DNA of 35,002 nucleotides. Origin: Chloroflexota bacterium (lineage in GTDB: Bacteria; Chloroflexota; UBA11872). The DNA lies in NCBI GenBank assembly GCA_022820025.1, contig JAJEGF010000038.1, positions 136,827-171,828 on the forward strand, written 5' to 3'. A model generated the notes under the pieces. It made no database searches. It was not told the origin of the DNA and worked only from the letters and a program-made list of their open reading frames with translations. Below are positions 8,090-15,984 of this stretch, piece after piece. Made by a program: the position numbers and the translations under genes. The stretch's first letter is position 1. The number at the start of each line of letters is the position of its first letter.

Positions 8090-8257
8090 CTAGGAAAGCA
8101 GCTGAATCGCCAGAGTCGCGGCGGAAAGGAACACCGAGACCACGACGGTCAGGAGCAGCCCCATGATCCAGACTTTGAGGTTCGCGACATCGGCCTTGGT
8201 TGCCAGATGCTCGAATCCGCCCTCGAGCCGGCTCACACGCTCTTCCGTCGTGGCCAT
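8090..8257 (-). CDS. 55-residue membrane protein, coiled coil then TM
   Basis: This short reading frame starts at ATG 8257 with a good ribosome site (GGAGGGACC then ATG). The N-terminal half is a charged helix (MATTEERVSRLEGG, then ATKADVANLK); the C-terminal half is one hydrophobic segment beginning WIMGLLLTVVVSVF and ending AIQLLS. The layout resembles XhlA-type or DUF1640-type small coiled-coil membrane proteins, but similarity is only in organisation. It is upstream of, and probably co-transcribed with, the 67-residue gene at 7835-8038. The second parS site lies 62 nt upstream of its start. Confidence 0.7.
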   Translation of the reverse strand: MATTEERVSRLEGGFEHLATKADVANLKVWIMGLLLTVVVSVFLSAATLAIQLLS

Positions 8258-8318
8258 GGTCCCTCCTTCCCACGGGTCGCTTCCGTGGGCGCCTGCACCC
8301 AGTCAGGAGACAGGCAGA

Positions 8319-8334
8319 TGTTTCACGTGAAACG
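8319..8334. promoter_or_regulatory. parS: parS-type ParB-binding site (second)
   Basis: TGTTTCACGTGAAACG matches the 16-bp parS consensus at 15 positions; only the last base differs, and the inner 14 bp GTTTCACGTGAAAC are a perfect palindrome. It sits in the 124-nt gap between the small membrane gene (start 8257) and the pterin dehydratase stop (8382), 4.4 kb from the first site. Two such sites so close together are far beyond chance expectation for a 14-16 bp motif. Confidence 0.9.
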
Positions 8335-8381
8335 TTGGGCTCTGACCGCCCGCAGAGGCACCTGTATCTGGCTCCAGCTTA

Positions 8382-8663
8382 CTACCCCGCCAGCCGCTCG
8401 ATTTCGTCCAGCAGGGCGAAGTCCTTTTCGGTGACGCCGCCTTCGCTGTGGGTGGAGAGCGTGAAGGTGATGCGCCGGTAGTTGATGAACATGTCGGGGT
8501 GGTGGTCGGCGGCCTCGGCCTCGGGCGCCACGGCATTGACCAAGTTCACCACGGCCATGAAATCTTCCAGCTCGAACTTTTTGACCAGGGCGCCGCCCTC
8601 GCAGGACCAGCCGGATCGCTCGGCCAACCGCGCCTGGATGTCGTCGTCCGCCAGTAGTGCCAT
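8382..8663 (-). CDS. 4a-hydroxytetrahydrobiopterin dehydratase (PCD/DCoH family)
   Basis: The 93-residue protein has the full pterin-4a-carbinolamine dehydratase fold signature. WSCEGGALVKKFELEDF is the first strand-helix unit, EAADHHPDMFINYRRITF contains the catalytic His-His-Pro core, and STHSEGGVTEKDFALLDEI is the C-terminal helix. It dehydrates 4a-hydroxy-tetrahydropterin in pterin recycling; some bacterial members instead assist molybdopterin enzymes or have no assigned role. No aromatic amino acid hydroxylase is in the window. ATG 8663 is chosen over an upstream in-frame start because AAGGAG lies 6 nt before it and family sequence begins at once. Confidence 0.9.
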   Translation of the reverse strand: MALLADDDIQARLAERSGWSCEGGALVKKFELEDFMAVVNLVNAVAPEAEAADHHPDMFINYRRITFTLSTHSEGGVTEKDFALLDEIERLAG

Positions 8664-8761
8664 GAGAATCTCCTTATCGAGCGCCCCTATAATCTGCGCC
8701 TCGTAGGCCCAATGTTCCACTCCCCGGCCCTGCGAGCCACCCACGACCGAGACGGACCTTC

Positions 8762-9721
8762 ATGCGTGCACTGATCACGGGCGCCGCGGGCATGTACGGA
8801 TTCAACCTGACCCGGCGGCTGCTGCGCGACGAGTCTGGGGCCTCGGTGGTGGCCGTGGACGACTTCTCGCGCCACTTCCCGGGCGGCGAGCCGCTGACGC
8901 CAGAGGCCGAAGCGGGCAGGGCCATCGAGATCGTGCGCCGCGACTACGCCGACCTGACGACCGACGAATTGAATCACTGGGCGCCGGACGTGATCGTGCA
9001 CTTTGCCGCGCGCATTTCGGTGCCCGAGTCGATGGAGCGCCCGCACGCCTATTTCGCCAACAATGAGGCGGGCACGTTCCGGTTGGCGCACGCCATCGCC
9101 GATATGACGCGGCCGCCGCTGTTGGTCTACGCCTCGTCACCAGAGGTCTACGGTCCGCCGGTGCGCGTGCCCATGGATGAGGACCACCCCTTGCGTCCCG
9201 TCACGGTCTACGCGGTCAGCAAAGCCGCATGCGAGATGCACTGCCTGGCCCTGAACCGCTGGTGGGGCCACCCGGTAGTGGTGATTCGGAACTTCAATAC
9301 GTTTGGCCCGCACCAGAACATCGTGGGGTATCCGGCGGTGACGGTGGCCTTTGCGCGCCGCGCGCTGCGGGGCGAGCCGCTGCCGCTGGAGAACGGCGGC
9401 CGGCAGACGCGGGATTTCATGTACATCGACGACGCCGTGGACGCCTACGCACGGGTCATTGAGCAGGGCGCGGCGCTGGCCGGCTCCGTGTTCAACATCG
9501 GCACGGGGCGCGAAACGACCATCCGCGACGTGGCTCGAACTGTACTGGCGGTTACCGGGTCCGACAGCGAGATCGTGGAAACGCGGGGCCGGCGCACCGA
9601 TCTGCCGGCCTTGCGTGCCGACGCCTCGCGCATTCGGCAGGCGACCGGCTGGAAGCCGGTGACGCCGTTCGAGGACGGCATGCGGCGCACGGTGGACTGG
9701 CTGCGCGCCGTAGACGCATGA
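8762..9721 (+). CDS. NAD-dependent sugar-nucleotide epimerase/dehydratase
   Basis: The 319-residue extended SDR has GAAGMYG near the N-terminus, VIVHFAARISVPESM, the catalytic serine segment YASSPEVYG, the YAVSK dyad, RNFNTFGPHQN and the sugar-binding RDFMYIDDAVDAY. The pattern fits UDP-glucose 4-epimerase or GDP-mannose/dTDP-glucose 4,6-dehydratase relatives acting on NDP-hexoses; the exact reaction is not determined. Its TGA stop overlaps the ATG of a second epimerase by 4 nt, so the two are translationally coupled and likely act in sequence on a surface-glycan precursor. Confidence 0.9.
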   Translation: MRALITGAAGMYGFNLTRRLLRDESGASVVAVDDFSRHFPGGEPLTPEAEAGRAIEIVRRDYADLTTDELNHWAPDVIVHFAARISVPESMERPHAYFANNEAGTFRLAHAIADMTRPPLLVYASSPEVYGPPVRVPMDEDHPLRPVTVYAVSKAACEMHCLALNRWWGHPVVVIRNFNTFGPHQNIVGYPAVTVAFARRALRGEPLPLENGGRQTRDFMYIDDAVDAYARVIEQGAALAGSVFNIGTGRETTIRDVARTVLAVTGSDSEIVETRGRRTDLPALRADASRIRQATGWKPVTPFEDGMRRTVDWLRAVDA

Positions 9722-10650
9722 GCGCACTGGTTACCGGCGGCGCGGGGTTCATCGGCCGGCACGTGGTGGGCGAACTGCTGGACCGCGGCGTGGCGGTGCG
9801 GGTGCTCGACGACCTCTCGCGGGCACGCCCCGGATCGTTGGACGTGTTCGCCGGGCGGCCCGGCTACCTGGGGCTGACGCAGGGAGACGTGGCCGATCCG
9901 GCGGCGCTGCGGGATGGACTCATGGGGGTGGATACCGTGTTCCACCTGGCGGCCGCCGTGGATGTCGGCGCCAGCGTGCATGGTCCCGCCCAGGTGATAC
10001 GCGCCAACGTACTGGGCACGCTCAACGTGCTGGACGCGGCGCGGGCGGCCAACCTGCGCCTGGTCCTGGTCAGCACCTGCCACGTCTACGCCTCGGCGGA
10101 CGGCCCGCTGGACGAACACGCCACCACGGCCCCGGCGTCGCCCTACGCCGCGTCCAAGCTGGCCGCCGATGACCTGGCCGCGGGCTATCGGCGGGCCTTT
10201 GGGCTGCGCCAGACCATCGTCCGGCCGTTTAACGTCTATGGCCCCTGGCAGCGCGGCGACCTGGAAGGCGGCGTGGTGGCGCGCTTTCTGCGGTCGGCGC
10301 TGGCGGAGCGGAACCTGGAGGTGCACGGCGACGGCGCGCAGACGCGCGACTTCCTGTTCGTGGACGACGCGGCCCGCGGCATCGTGGGGGCCGCCGCCGA
10401 GTCCGCCGTTGGGCGCACGCTGAACCTGGCGACGGGGCTCGAAACCAGCATTCGTGAACTGGCGACGCTGATCGACGGCGGCGCCGGACGCGTTCGCCGC
10501 GTGCCGCATCCGCACCCGCAGGCGGAAGTGGAGCGCTACGTTGGCCATGCGGCGCGCGCCCGGGAGTTGCTGGACTGGCGCCCACGGGTGCCGCTGCCCG
10601 AAGGCCTGGCGCGCACGCGCGCCTGGTTTGCTGAACTGGCCGATCGCTGA
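9718..10650 (+). CDS. NAD-dependent sugar-nucleotide epimerase (second of pair)
   Basis: The 310-residue extended SDR has GGAGFIG at residues 7-13, VFHLAAAVDV, VSTCHVYASADGP, the YAASK dyad, RPFNVYGPWQRGD and TRDFLFVDDAARG. These are typical of UDP-glucose 4-epimerase-like proteins. It overlaps the previous epimerase by 4 nt (ATGA). The two share architecture but differ at the sugar-binding segments, which suggests different substrates or steps. It ends 81 nt before an ECF sigma gene. Confidence 0.9.
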   Translation: MSALVTGGAGFIGRHVVGELLDRGVAVRVLDDLSRARPGSLDVFAGRPGYLGLTQGDVADPAALRDGLMGVDTVFHLAAAVDVGASVHGPAQVIRANVLGTLNVLDAARAANLRLVLVSTCHVYASADGPLDEHATTAPASPYAASKLAADDLAAGYRRAFGLRQTIVRPFNVYGPWQRGDLEGGVVARFLRSALAERNLEVHGDGAQTRDFLFVDDAARGIVGAAAESAVGRTLNLATGLETSIRELATLIDGGAGRVRRVPHPHPQAEVERYVGHAARARELLDWRPRVPLPEGLARTRAWFAELADR

Positions 10651-10731
10651 TTAGGAGCGGCCCGCCGCCGCGTCGCCCCGTAACAGACACCCACCCACCG
10701 GCGTTCAGAGAGCGCCAGGACCACCGTTGCC

Positions 10732-11295
10732 GTGCTATTGGACGCTGAGCCAAGCGAAGAGCAACTCAATGAGGTCATCCGCCGCGCCGCCACGCTGGAC
10801 CGCGAGGCCTTCGGGGAACTCTATCGACTGTATGTCGACCGGATTCACCGCTACATCGCGTACCAGGTGAGCGACCGGGTATTAGCCGAAGATCTGGCGA
10901 ACCAGGTCTTCCTGCGCGCCATGCAGGCGATCGGGCGCTATCAACACCGCTCGATTCCCGAGTTCAACGGCTGGATTTACCGCATTGCGAAGAACGTGGT
11001 GGTGGACAACTGGCGAGCCACGCGCAGCACGGTTCCGCTGGACGAGGCGCTGGTGGCCGAGCGCGGCGAGACGCTGGACGCGCACTTCGAGTCGCTGGCC
11101 CGGCGCGAGGAGCTACGGGAGGCGATGCAGTCGTTGACGGAAGACCAGCGCCAGGTTCTGAGCTACCGGTTCGCCCTGGATATGAGCCACCGCGAGATCG
11201 CCCAGATCATGGACCGTAACGAACCAGCGATCCGTGCGTTGCAATTCAGGGCGGTTGCCGCCCTTCGCAAGGTTATGGCCGAGGACGCCCGGTGA
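10732..11295 (+). CDS. ECF-type RNA polymerase sigma factor
   Basis: The 187-residue protein has a sigma-70 region 2 (LYRLYVDRIHRYIAYQVSD, AEDLANQVFLRAM, FNGWIYRIAKNVVVDNWR) and a region 4 helix-turn-helix (SLTEDQRQVLSYRFALDM, SHREIAQIMDRNEPAIR). This is the compact two-domain layout of extracytoplasmic-function sigma factors. The start is GTG 10732. The stop overlaps the GTG of the next gene by 4 nt, the usual arrangement of a sigma factor with its membrane-bound regulator. Confidence 0.93.
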   Translation: MLLDAEPSEEQLNEVIRRAATLDREAFGELYRLYVDRIHRYIAYQVSDRVLAEDLANQVFLRAMQAIGRYQHRSIPEFNGWIYRIAKNVVVDNWRATRSTVPLDEALVAERGETLDAHFESLARREELREAMQSLTEDQRQVLSYRFALDMSHREIAQIMDRNEPAIRALQFRAVAALRKVMAEDAR

Positions 11296-13643
11296 GCACG
11301 GATATCGAGACGGCCTTCCATTCGTCGCTCGACCGCCTGCTGCGCGGCGAAGCGACGCTGGACGCGTGCGTGGCGGACTACCCGGAGCACCAGGAGCGGC
11401 TGCGCGACATGCTGGTTGTGGCGCTTGATCTGCAGGCGCTGACGCCGCTGCCGCTCGACCGGCCGGCGGTGGAGCGCGGCGCGCGCCTGATCGACGAGGA
11501 GCTTCAGCATCTGCGCGCCCGGCTGGACCGGCAGCCTGAGCCCGCCAGCGCCTGGGAGCGTCTCACCTGGTGGTTCCCGCGCTTCATGCCGGTCCGCATG
11601 GCCGGTCTGGCGGCGGCCTTCGCCGTCGCACTGGTCGCCTACGGCGGCGTGACCCTGGCCGCTGTGAACAGCGGGCCGGATAGCGCCCTGTACGGGTACC
11701 GACTCACCCTGGAGGAGCTGCGGATCGGCTTCGCCTCGAACGAGGAGAAGGCGTATCTGTACCTGGACACGGCCGAACAGCGGTTACGCGAAATCGAATC
11801 GGCGGCCGGCGCCGGCGACACCGTAGCCGTGGCTCGCGCCAGCACCGCGTACGAGGACGTTGTGCGCAAGGGCGTGGACGTGCTGGGCGCCGTGGCCCGC
11901 GACACGGAGCCGGGCGCCGAGCGCACGGGGGACGTAGCCGAGGACTACCGCCGGCGCCTGGCCGAGCACGACACGAGGTTCAACTCGCTCACGCACTCGG
12001 CCGCGGAGGCGCAACGCGCTCCAATTACGCGGGCGCAATCGCTGGCGCAGGCCGGCTTGCAGGACGTGCATAGCGGGCCGATCCTCGCCGCCGCGCCTAC
12101 CGCGGCGCCCGATCCGGGGCTGACGCCCACGGTGACCATACCGGCGACGCTTGCCATCTCGAGTCCCGCGCCTACCGCGGTTCCCACGGCGCCGGTGACA
12201 CCAGCGCCGACGCCGGCACCCGCGACTCCGACTCCGACTCCAACGCCGGAGGTCACGCCCGCGGCCACACCCGTCCCGGCCATCGATGTGACGGGCAGCG
12301 CCGTGGTGGTGACGGGCGACCTGAATGCCGTGACCGATGCCGCGTTGGTCGTTGCGGGTATAACAATCACGCGGGGCGACGTGGCGGCGGTGGAGGCCGT
12401 GCCCCTGGCGTCACGCGTTCGGACCGAAGCGCAGGTTGAAGGCGACGGCAGCCTGAAGCTGGTTGGCCTGGCCATCGCGCACGCCGAGGCCGAGGCGGAC
12501 AGCCAGCCCACCGCGACGCCCGACCCCACGCCGAGCCCGGGCCCCACCGCGACGGAGGGAACGGCAACGCCGGAGGCCACGGCGACCGCAACTCCGGCCG
12601 ACGTCGAGTCGACCACGACGCCGGACGCCTCGCCCACCGCGGAGCCGACGGCGAACGAGAGCGCGCCGGCCCCGGACGCCTCGCCCACGCCCACCGCGGC
12701 CGAGGGCGAGACCACGGCGACGCCGGAAGCGACTGTCACCGAGTCGCCGACGCCGGACGCCTCGCCCACGCCAACGGCGACCGAAGGCGAGCCGACCGCG
12801 ACTCCGGCGACCACGCCTTCCACGGAGCCTACGCCAACGCAGCCTCCATCCGACGTCTCACCGACGCCAACCGTTGCAGACGGGACGCCGAGTCCGACGC
12901 CCGAGGCGACGGCCAGTCCGGAAGCGACGGCCGCGGATGGCACGCCGACGCCGTCGGGCGAATTACAGCCAACGCCGGAGCCGGACGCCACAGCGACGCC
13001 GGCGGACGGTGCGCCGCCGCCGCCGACCCCGGATCAGACGCCCACGGAAATCCCGGCGTCGCCGACCGCAACTGAAGGCGAACCGACCGCGGCGCCGGAG
13101 ACGCCAGCGCCGGAGCCGACGCCCGCGGAAAGCCAGCCAACGGCGCCACCGCCGAGCGCTCCGACGCCCGCGCCGATCGAGCCGGCGCCCCCGACGCTGC
13201 AGGGCGTCTTGGTTGCGATCGATTCATTCAGCGTTCGCGCCGGGGGCATCGTTTTCAGCCGGCCGCTGGATACGCCCCTGGTGCTGCGCGGCCAGATGGC
13301 GCCAGGCGACGTGGTGCTGGTGACGTTTGAATCGCTACGAGCGGCCTCGTCCTATGTCCTGGTGGCCAAGGAGGTGGCGCCGGCGCCACCGCCGGACGGC
13401 CCGGTGGCCACGCGCTGGCAGGGCTTTGTGCGGGAACTCGGCGAGGACGCGCTCACGCTCAACGGCGTCCGCGTTCAGGTTCCGCCGGAGGCCCGCGAGG
13501 AAGACGTGTGGGCAGAGCTGGAGGATGGCGCCCTGGTTGAGATTGAACTCAGCGACGCGGCCGAGCCGTCGGCGGCCGCGATCCGACGCGTGGGGTCAGC
13601 CGCCCAGTCGTTCAGCAACCTAGCGCTGGCGCCGTTCGGCTAA
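11292..13643 (+). CDS. DUF5667-like putative anti-sigma membrane protein with Thr/Pro-rich stalk
   Basis: The 783-residue protein has a cytosolic N-terminal helical region (1-100), one membrane segment (about 102-124, LAAAFAVALVAYGGVTLAAV), then a DUF5667-type helical region (SALYGYRLTLEELRIGFAS, EEKAYLYLDTAEQRLREIES). A short Thr/Pro-rich linker follows, then a small beta-rich module around 328-392, and a very long Thr/Pro/Ala/Glu-rich stalk (about 395-635). The stalk is built from variants of DASPTPTATEGEPTATP. Two further beta-rich modules resembling DUF5666 OB-folds close the protein (LQGVLVAIDSFSVRAGG near 636, WQGFVRELGEDALTLNG near 710). Coupling to the ECF gene suggests that it senses an envelope signal and holds the sigma factor. 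The anti-sigma role is inference; no zinc-binding ZAS motif is seen. Confidence 0.8.
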   Translation: MSTDIETAFHSSLDRLLRGEATLDACVADYPEHQERLRDMLVVALDLQALTPLPLDRPAVERGARLIDEELQHLRARLDRQPEPASAWERLTWWFPRFMPVRMAGLAAAFAVALVAYGGVTLAAVNSGPDSALYGYRLTLEELRIGFASNEEKAYLYLDTAEQRLREIESAAGAGDTVAVARASTAYEDVVRKGVDVLGAVARDTEPGAERTGDVAEDYRRRLAEHDTRFNSLTHSAAEAQRAPITRAQSLAQAGLQDVHSGPILAAAPTAAPDPGLTPTVTIPATLAISSPAPTAVPTAPVTPAPTPAPATPTPTPTPEVTPAATPVPAIDVTGSAVVVTGDLNAVTDAALVVAGITITRGDVAAVEAVPLASRVRTEAQVEGDGSLKLVGLAIAHAEAEADSQPTATPDPTPSPGPTATEGTATPEATATATPADVESTTTPDASPTAEPTANESAPAPDASPTPTAAEGETTATPEATVTESPTPDASPTPTATEGEPTATPATTPSTEPTPTQPPSDVSPTPTVADGTPSPTPEATASPEATAADGTPTPSGELQPTPEPDATATPADGAPPPPTPDQTPTEIPASPTATEGEPTAAPETPAPEPTPAESQPTAPPPSAPTPAPIEPAPPTLQGVLVAIDSFSVRAGGIVFSRPLDTPLVLRGQMAPGDVVLVTFESLRAASSYVLVAKEVAPAPPPDGPVATRWQGFVRELGEDALTLNGVRVQVPPEAREEDVWAELEDGALVEIELSDAAEPSAAAIRRVGSAAQSFSNLALAPFG

Positions 13644-13658
13644 GGGCGACGCCGTCGC

Positions 13659-14768
13659 TCAGGCCAGCACAATCAGGTGCGGCGGCGCCCACATGCGCCA
13701 GCCGGCCCGCGTGGCGTCAAGCCCAAACAGCTGGCGCGGGGTCAGTACCGGCGAATCCGAGAAGCGCGGCGCGTACTTGTTGTGCTGGAAGATCTTGATC
13801 CCGCGCCATTGCAGGTGCGGATAGGCCTCGGGATTGGTGATGGCGTTGTACTTGAGAATCTTGGCGTCGGGACTGCCGAAGCCATCGGCATCCAGCACCA
13901 GGTCGACTTCCGGGAAGACTTCCAGGTTCCGCTTGCCATAGACCATTGACCACGAGTCCGACAGTTCGTCGACGAACTGGTGGATGATCATGATCTTCTT
14001 GTGCGACAGCTGCTCGCTGCGCACGTAGTCGGCCAGGATGCGCTGGGCGTCGTTGATGGCCTGGGCCGAGAGCCAGCCGATCGGATGGCCCGGCATGTCC
14101 TGGTCCGGCCGGGTGGCGAATTCGGGATCGAGCGCGATGTGCACGTTGGGGTAGGCCATGTAGCCCTTGTCGATCATGCGGCGCACGAAGAATGACGGCG
14201 ACAGTCGGCCCATCTGCGCGTCCAGCACGACCCCCATGCCGCGCTCCTGGGCCGGCAGGATGTAGTCGTTGACCAGGTCAACGCCGGAGCCGTCCAGGAA
14301 GATCAGACATGAGTCGTCCGCGCCCTGGCAGGGACGCGCCAGGGCGTAGATCAGGTGGGGTGCCACGGTTACCGGGGCCTGGGCCAACTCCTCGGTGGCC
14401 TGGACCCAGGGCGCGATGTTGCGTTCGAGTTCGTCGAACGAATTCAGGTCACCCAGCAGCCCCAGGATCGGGGCCACGCCGAAGCTGCGACCGTAGACCG
14501 TAATGACGGGCGACGACTTGACGATCGAGCGCGGTGCGTCCGTGAATGGCGTGACCGGAAGGTCCAACTCGTCCAGGGTCGGGGCCCGAGGGACCTGAAA
14601 CGGCGGTTGCGCGTCGGCGATATCGGGTTGACCGGGCGGCGGCGCAACGGGTGGCGAATCCGACCCGGCGGCATGCACAGCGGTGGCCAGCCCCCCTAGT
14701 GTTGTGCCTGCCGTGCCTCCCGCCAGCAGCCTCAGGCTGTGCCTGAGAAAACTACGACGCCCACGCAT
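13659..14768 (-). CDS. Tat-exported protein of unknown function
   Basis: The 369-residue protein begins with a twin-arginine signal (GRRSFLRHS, arginines 4-5) followed by a hydrophobic stretch and ATAVHAAGS, a likely cleavage region. A Pro-rich linker precedes a compact domain from about residue 75 with ITVYGRSFGVAPILGLLGDL, LIFLDGSGVDLVNDYI, VVLDAQMGRLSP, VHIALDPEFATRP, KIMIIHQFVDEL, VDLVLDADGFG and QWRGIKIFQHNK. The regular beta-alpha pattern with acidic strand ends suggests a TIM-barrel or glycosidase-like fold, but I do not recognise the family. ATG 14768 has GGAG 7 nt upstream. A 9-bp inverted repeat lies just before the gene. It is convergent with the anti-sigma-like gene, 15 nt away. 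Confidence 0.75.
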   Translation of the reverse strand: MRGRRSFLRHSLRLLAGGTAGTTLGGLATAVHAAGSDSPPVAPPPGQPDIADAQPPFQVPRAPTLDELDLPVTPFTDAPRSIVKSSPVITVYGRSFGVAPILGLLGDLNSFDELERNIAPWVQATEELAQAPVTVAPHLIYALARPCQGADDSCLIFLDGSGVDLVNDYILPAQERGMGVVLDAQMGRLSPSFFVRRMIDKGYMAYPNVHIALDPEFATRPDQDMPGHPIGWLSAQAINDAQRILADYVRSEQLSHKKIMIIHQFVDELSDSWSMVYGKRNLEVFPEVDLVLDADGFGSPDAKILKYNAITNPEAYPHLQWRGIKIFQHNKYAPRFSDSPVLTPRQLFGLDATRAGWRMWAPPHLIVLA

Positions 14769-14796
14769 GGCTTGACTCCATCATAGCACGATTAAT

Positions 14797-14829
14797 TTAC
14801 AGAAGACACATCTTACGAAACTTCTGTAA
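14797..14829. promoter_or_regulatory. Inverted repeat upstream of the Tat protein gene
   Basis: TTACAGAAG (14797-14805) and CTTCTGTAA (14821-14829) form a perfect 9-bp inverted repeat with a 15-nt spacer. It lies in an AT-rich stretch that stands out from the GC-rich surroundings, 29 nt upstream of the ATG at 14768 on the minus strand. Position and symmetry suggest an operator or promoter element; the spacing of 24 nt between arm centres is about two helical turns. No regulator is identified. Confidence 0.5.
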
Positions 14830-14889
14830 TGTCGGCGAGCCGCCCGACCAGGGGTGAACCTCGCAGGGGCGCCCGCCGGGCCGGCGCCG

Positions 14890-15984
14890 TCAGTCGTAGC
14901 TGGTGCTGGTCTCGCGCCGGTCCGCGTGCCGTTCCAGGGCCAGGGCAATCAGGCGGTCCAGGAGCTCGCGGGAACCGAGGCCGCTGGCCCGCCACAGCTT
15001 GGGGAACTGGCTGATCTCGGTGAATCCCGGGATCGTGTTGATCTCAAGGAGCACGACGTCGAAAGTCTCGCCATTGACGAGGAAGTCCACGCGGGCGAAG
15101 CCGGCGCAGTCGATGGCGCGGTACGCCTCCACGGCCATGCGCCGGATGCGCGCGGCCAACTCGTCCGGAATGTCAGCCGGAATGCACTCCTGTGACGTGT
15201 CGTCCAGGTACTTGGCGTCGTAGTCGTAGAACTCGTTGCCGGGAATGATCTCGCCGCAAACGGAAGCCTCAGGCTCGTCGTTGCCGAGCACGCTGACCTC
15301 GATTTCGCGGGCGTTGGGAATGCCGGCCTCCACGATCAGCCGACGGTCATAGCGGGCGGCCACGTCCATGGCGGGGCCCAACGCGTCCGCGTTGTGCGCT
15401 TTGCTGATGCCGACGCTGCTGCCCAGGTTGCAGGGCTTGGTGAAGACCGGATAGCCCAGCTCGGACTCGATCTCTGTCCGGATCGAGTCCGGGTCGGCGC
15501 GCCACGCACGCCGGGTATAGACGCGCGACGGCGCCACTGGAATCCCGTGGGCGTGGAGCACGCGTTTTTGGATGGCCTTGTCCATGCCGACGGCGGAGCC
15601 GGTCACGCCGGCGCCCACGTAGGCCACGTCGGCCAGCTCCAGCAGCCCCTGGATGGTTCCGTCCTCGCCGTAGGTGCCATGCAGGACCGGAAACACGACG
15701 TCCAACGGGGCGTCCAGGGTGCCGGCGGGACGTTCCGGCATGCGCGTCGGCAGGCTGACCGGCGCTTGGGCGGGCTGCGTCTCGGGCTTCACAGCGCCTT
15801 CCAGGAGCGGCATTGGATCGTCGTCGAGCAACCACTCGCCGGTCTTGGTGATGCCGATCGGCCGGACGTCGTACTTCTCGGGGTCCAGCGAGTCCAGCAC
15901 AAAGCGGGCCGACCGCAGGGATACCTCGTGTTCGCCGGAGCGGCCGCCAAAGAGCACGCCGACCCGCAGCTTTCGTTTAGCCAT
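14890..15984 (-). CDS. ddl: D-alanine--D-alanine ligase
   Basis: The 364-residue ATP-grasp enzyme has the N-terminal VGVLFGGRSGEHEVSLRSA signature, VFPVLHGTYGEDGTIQG, VFTKPCNLGSSVGISK, CAGFARVDFLV and EINTIPGFTEISQFPKLW. These are all conserved in Ddl. It joins two D-alanines for the peptidoglycan stem peptide, so the organism probably makes peptidoglycan, consistent with the LysM protein nearby. Its ATG overlaps the pyrE stop by 1 nt (TGATG), so the two genes are coupled. Confidence 0.95.
   Translation of the reverse strand: MAKRKLRVGVLFGGRSGEHEVSLRSARFVLDSLDPEKYDVRPIGITKTGEWLLDDDPMPLLEGAVKPETQPAQAPVSLPTRMPERPAGTLDAPLDVVFPVLHGTYGEDGTIQGLLELADVAYVGAGVTGSAVGMDKAIQKRVLHAHGIPVAPSRVYTRRAWRADPDSIRTEIESELGYPVFTKPCNLGSSVGISKAHNADALGPAMDVAARYDRRLIVEAGIPNAREIEVSVLGNDEPEASVCGEIIPGNEFYDYDAKYLDDTSQECIPADIPDELAARIRRMAVEAYRAIDCAGFARVDFLVNGETFDVVLLEINTIPGFTEISQFPKLWRASGLGSRELLDRLIALALERHADRRETSTSYD

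Noticed and set aside
11945..12991. 348-codon antisense open frame rich in Val, Gly and Ser
   Set aside because: It is the mirror of the same repetitive stalk on the opposite strand, with no domain and no ribosome site.
12463..13323. Long Arg/Pro-rich open frame on the plus strand inside the anti-sigma-like gene
   Set aside because: It is the shifted reading of the Thr/Pro stalk. Repetitive GC-rich codons leave other frames open, and the composition is not protein-like.
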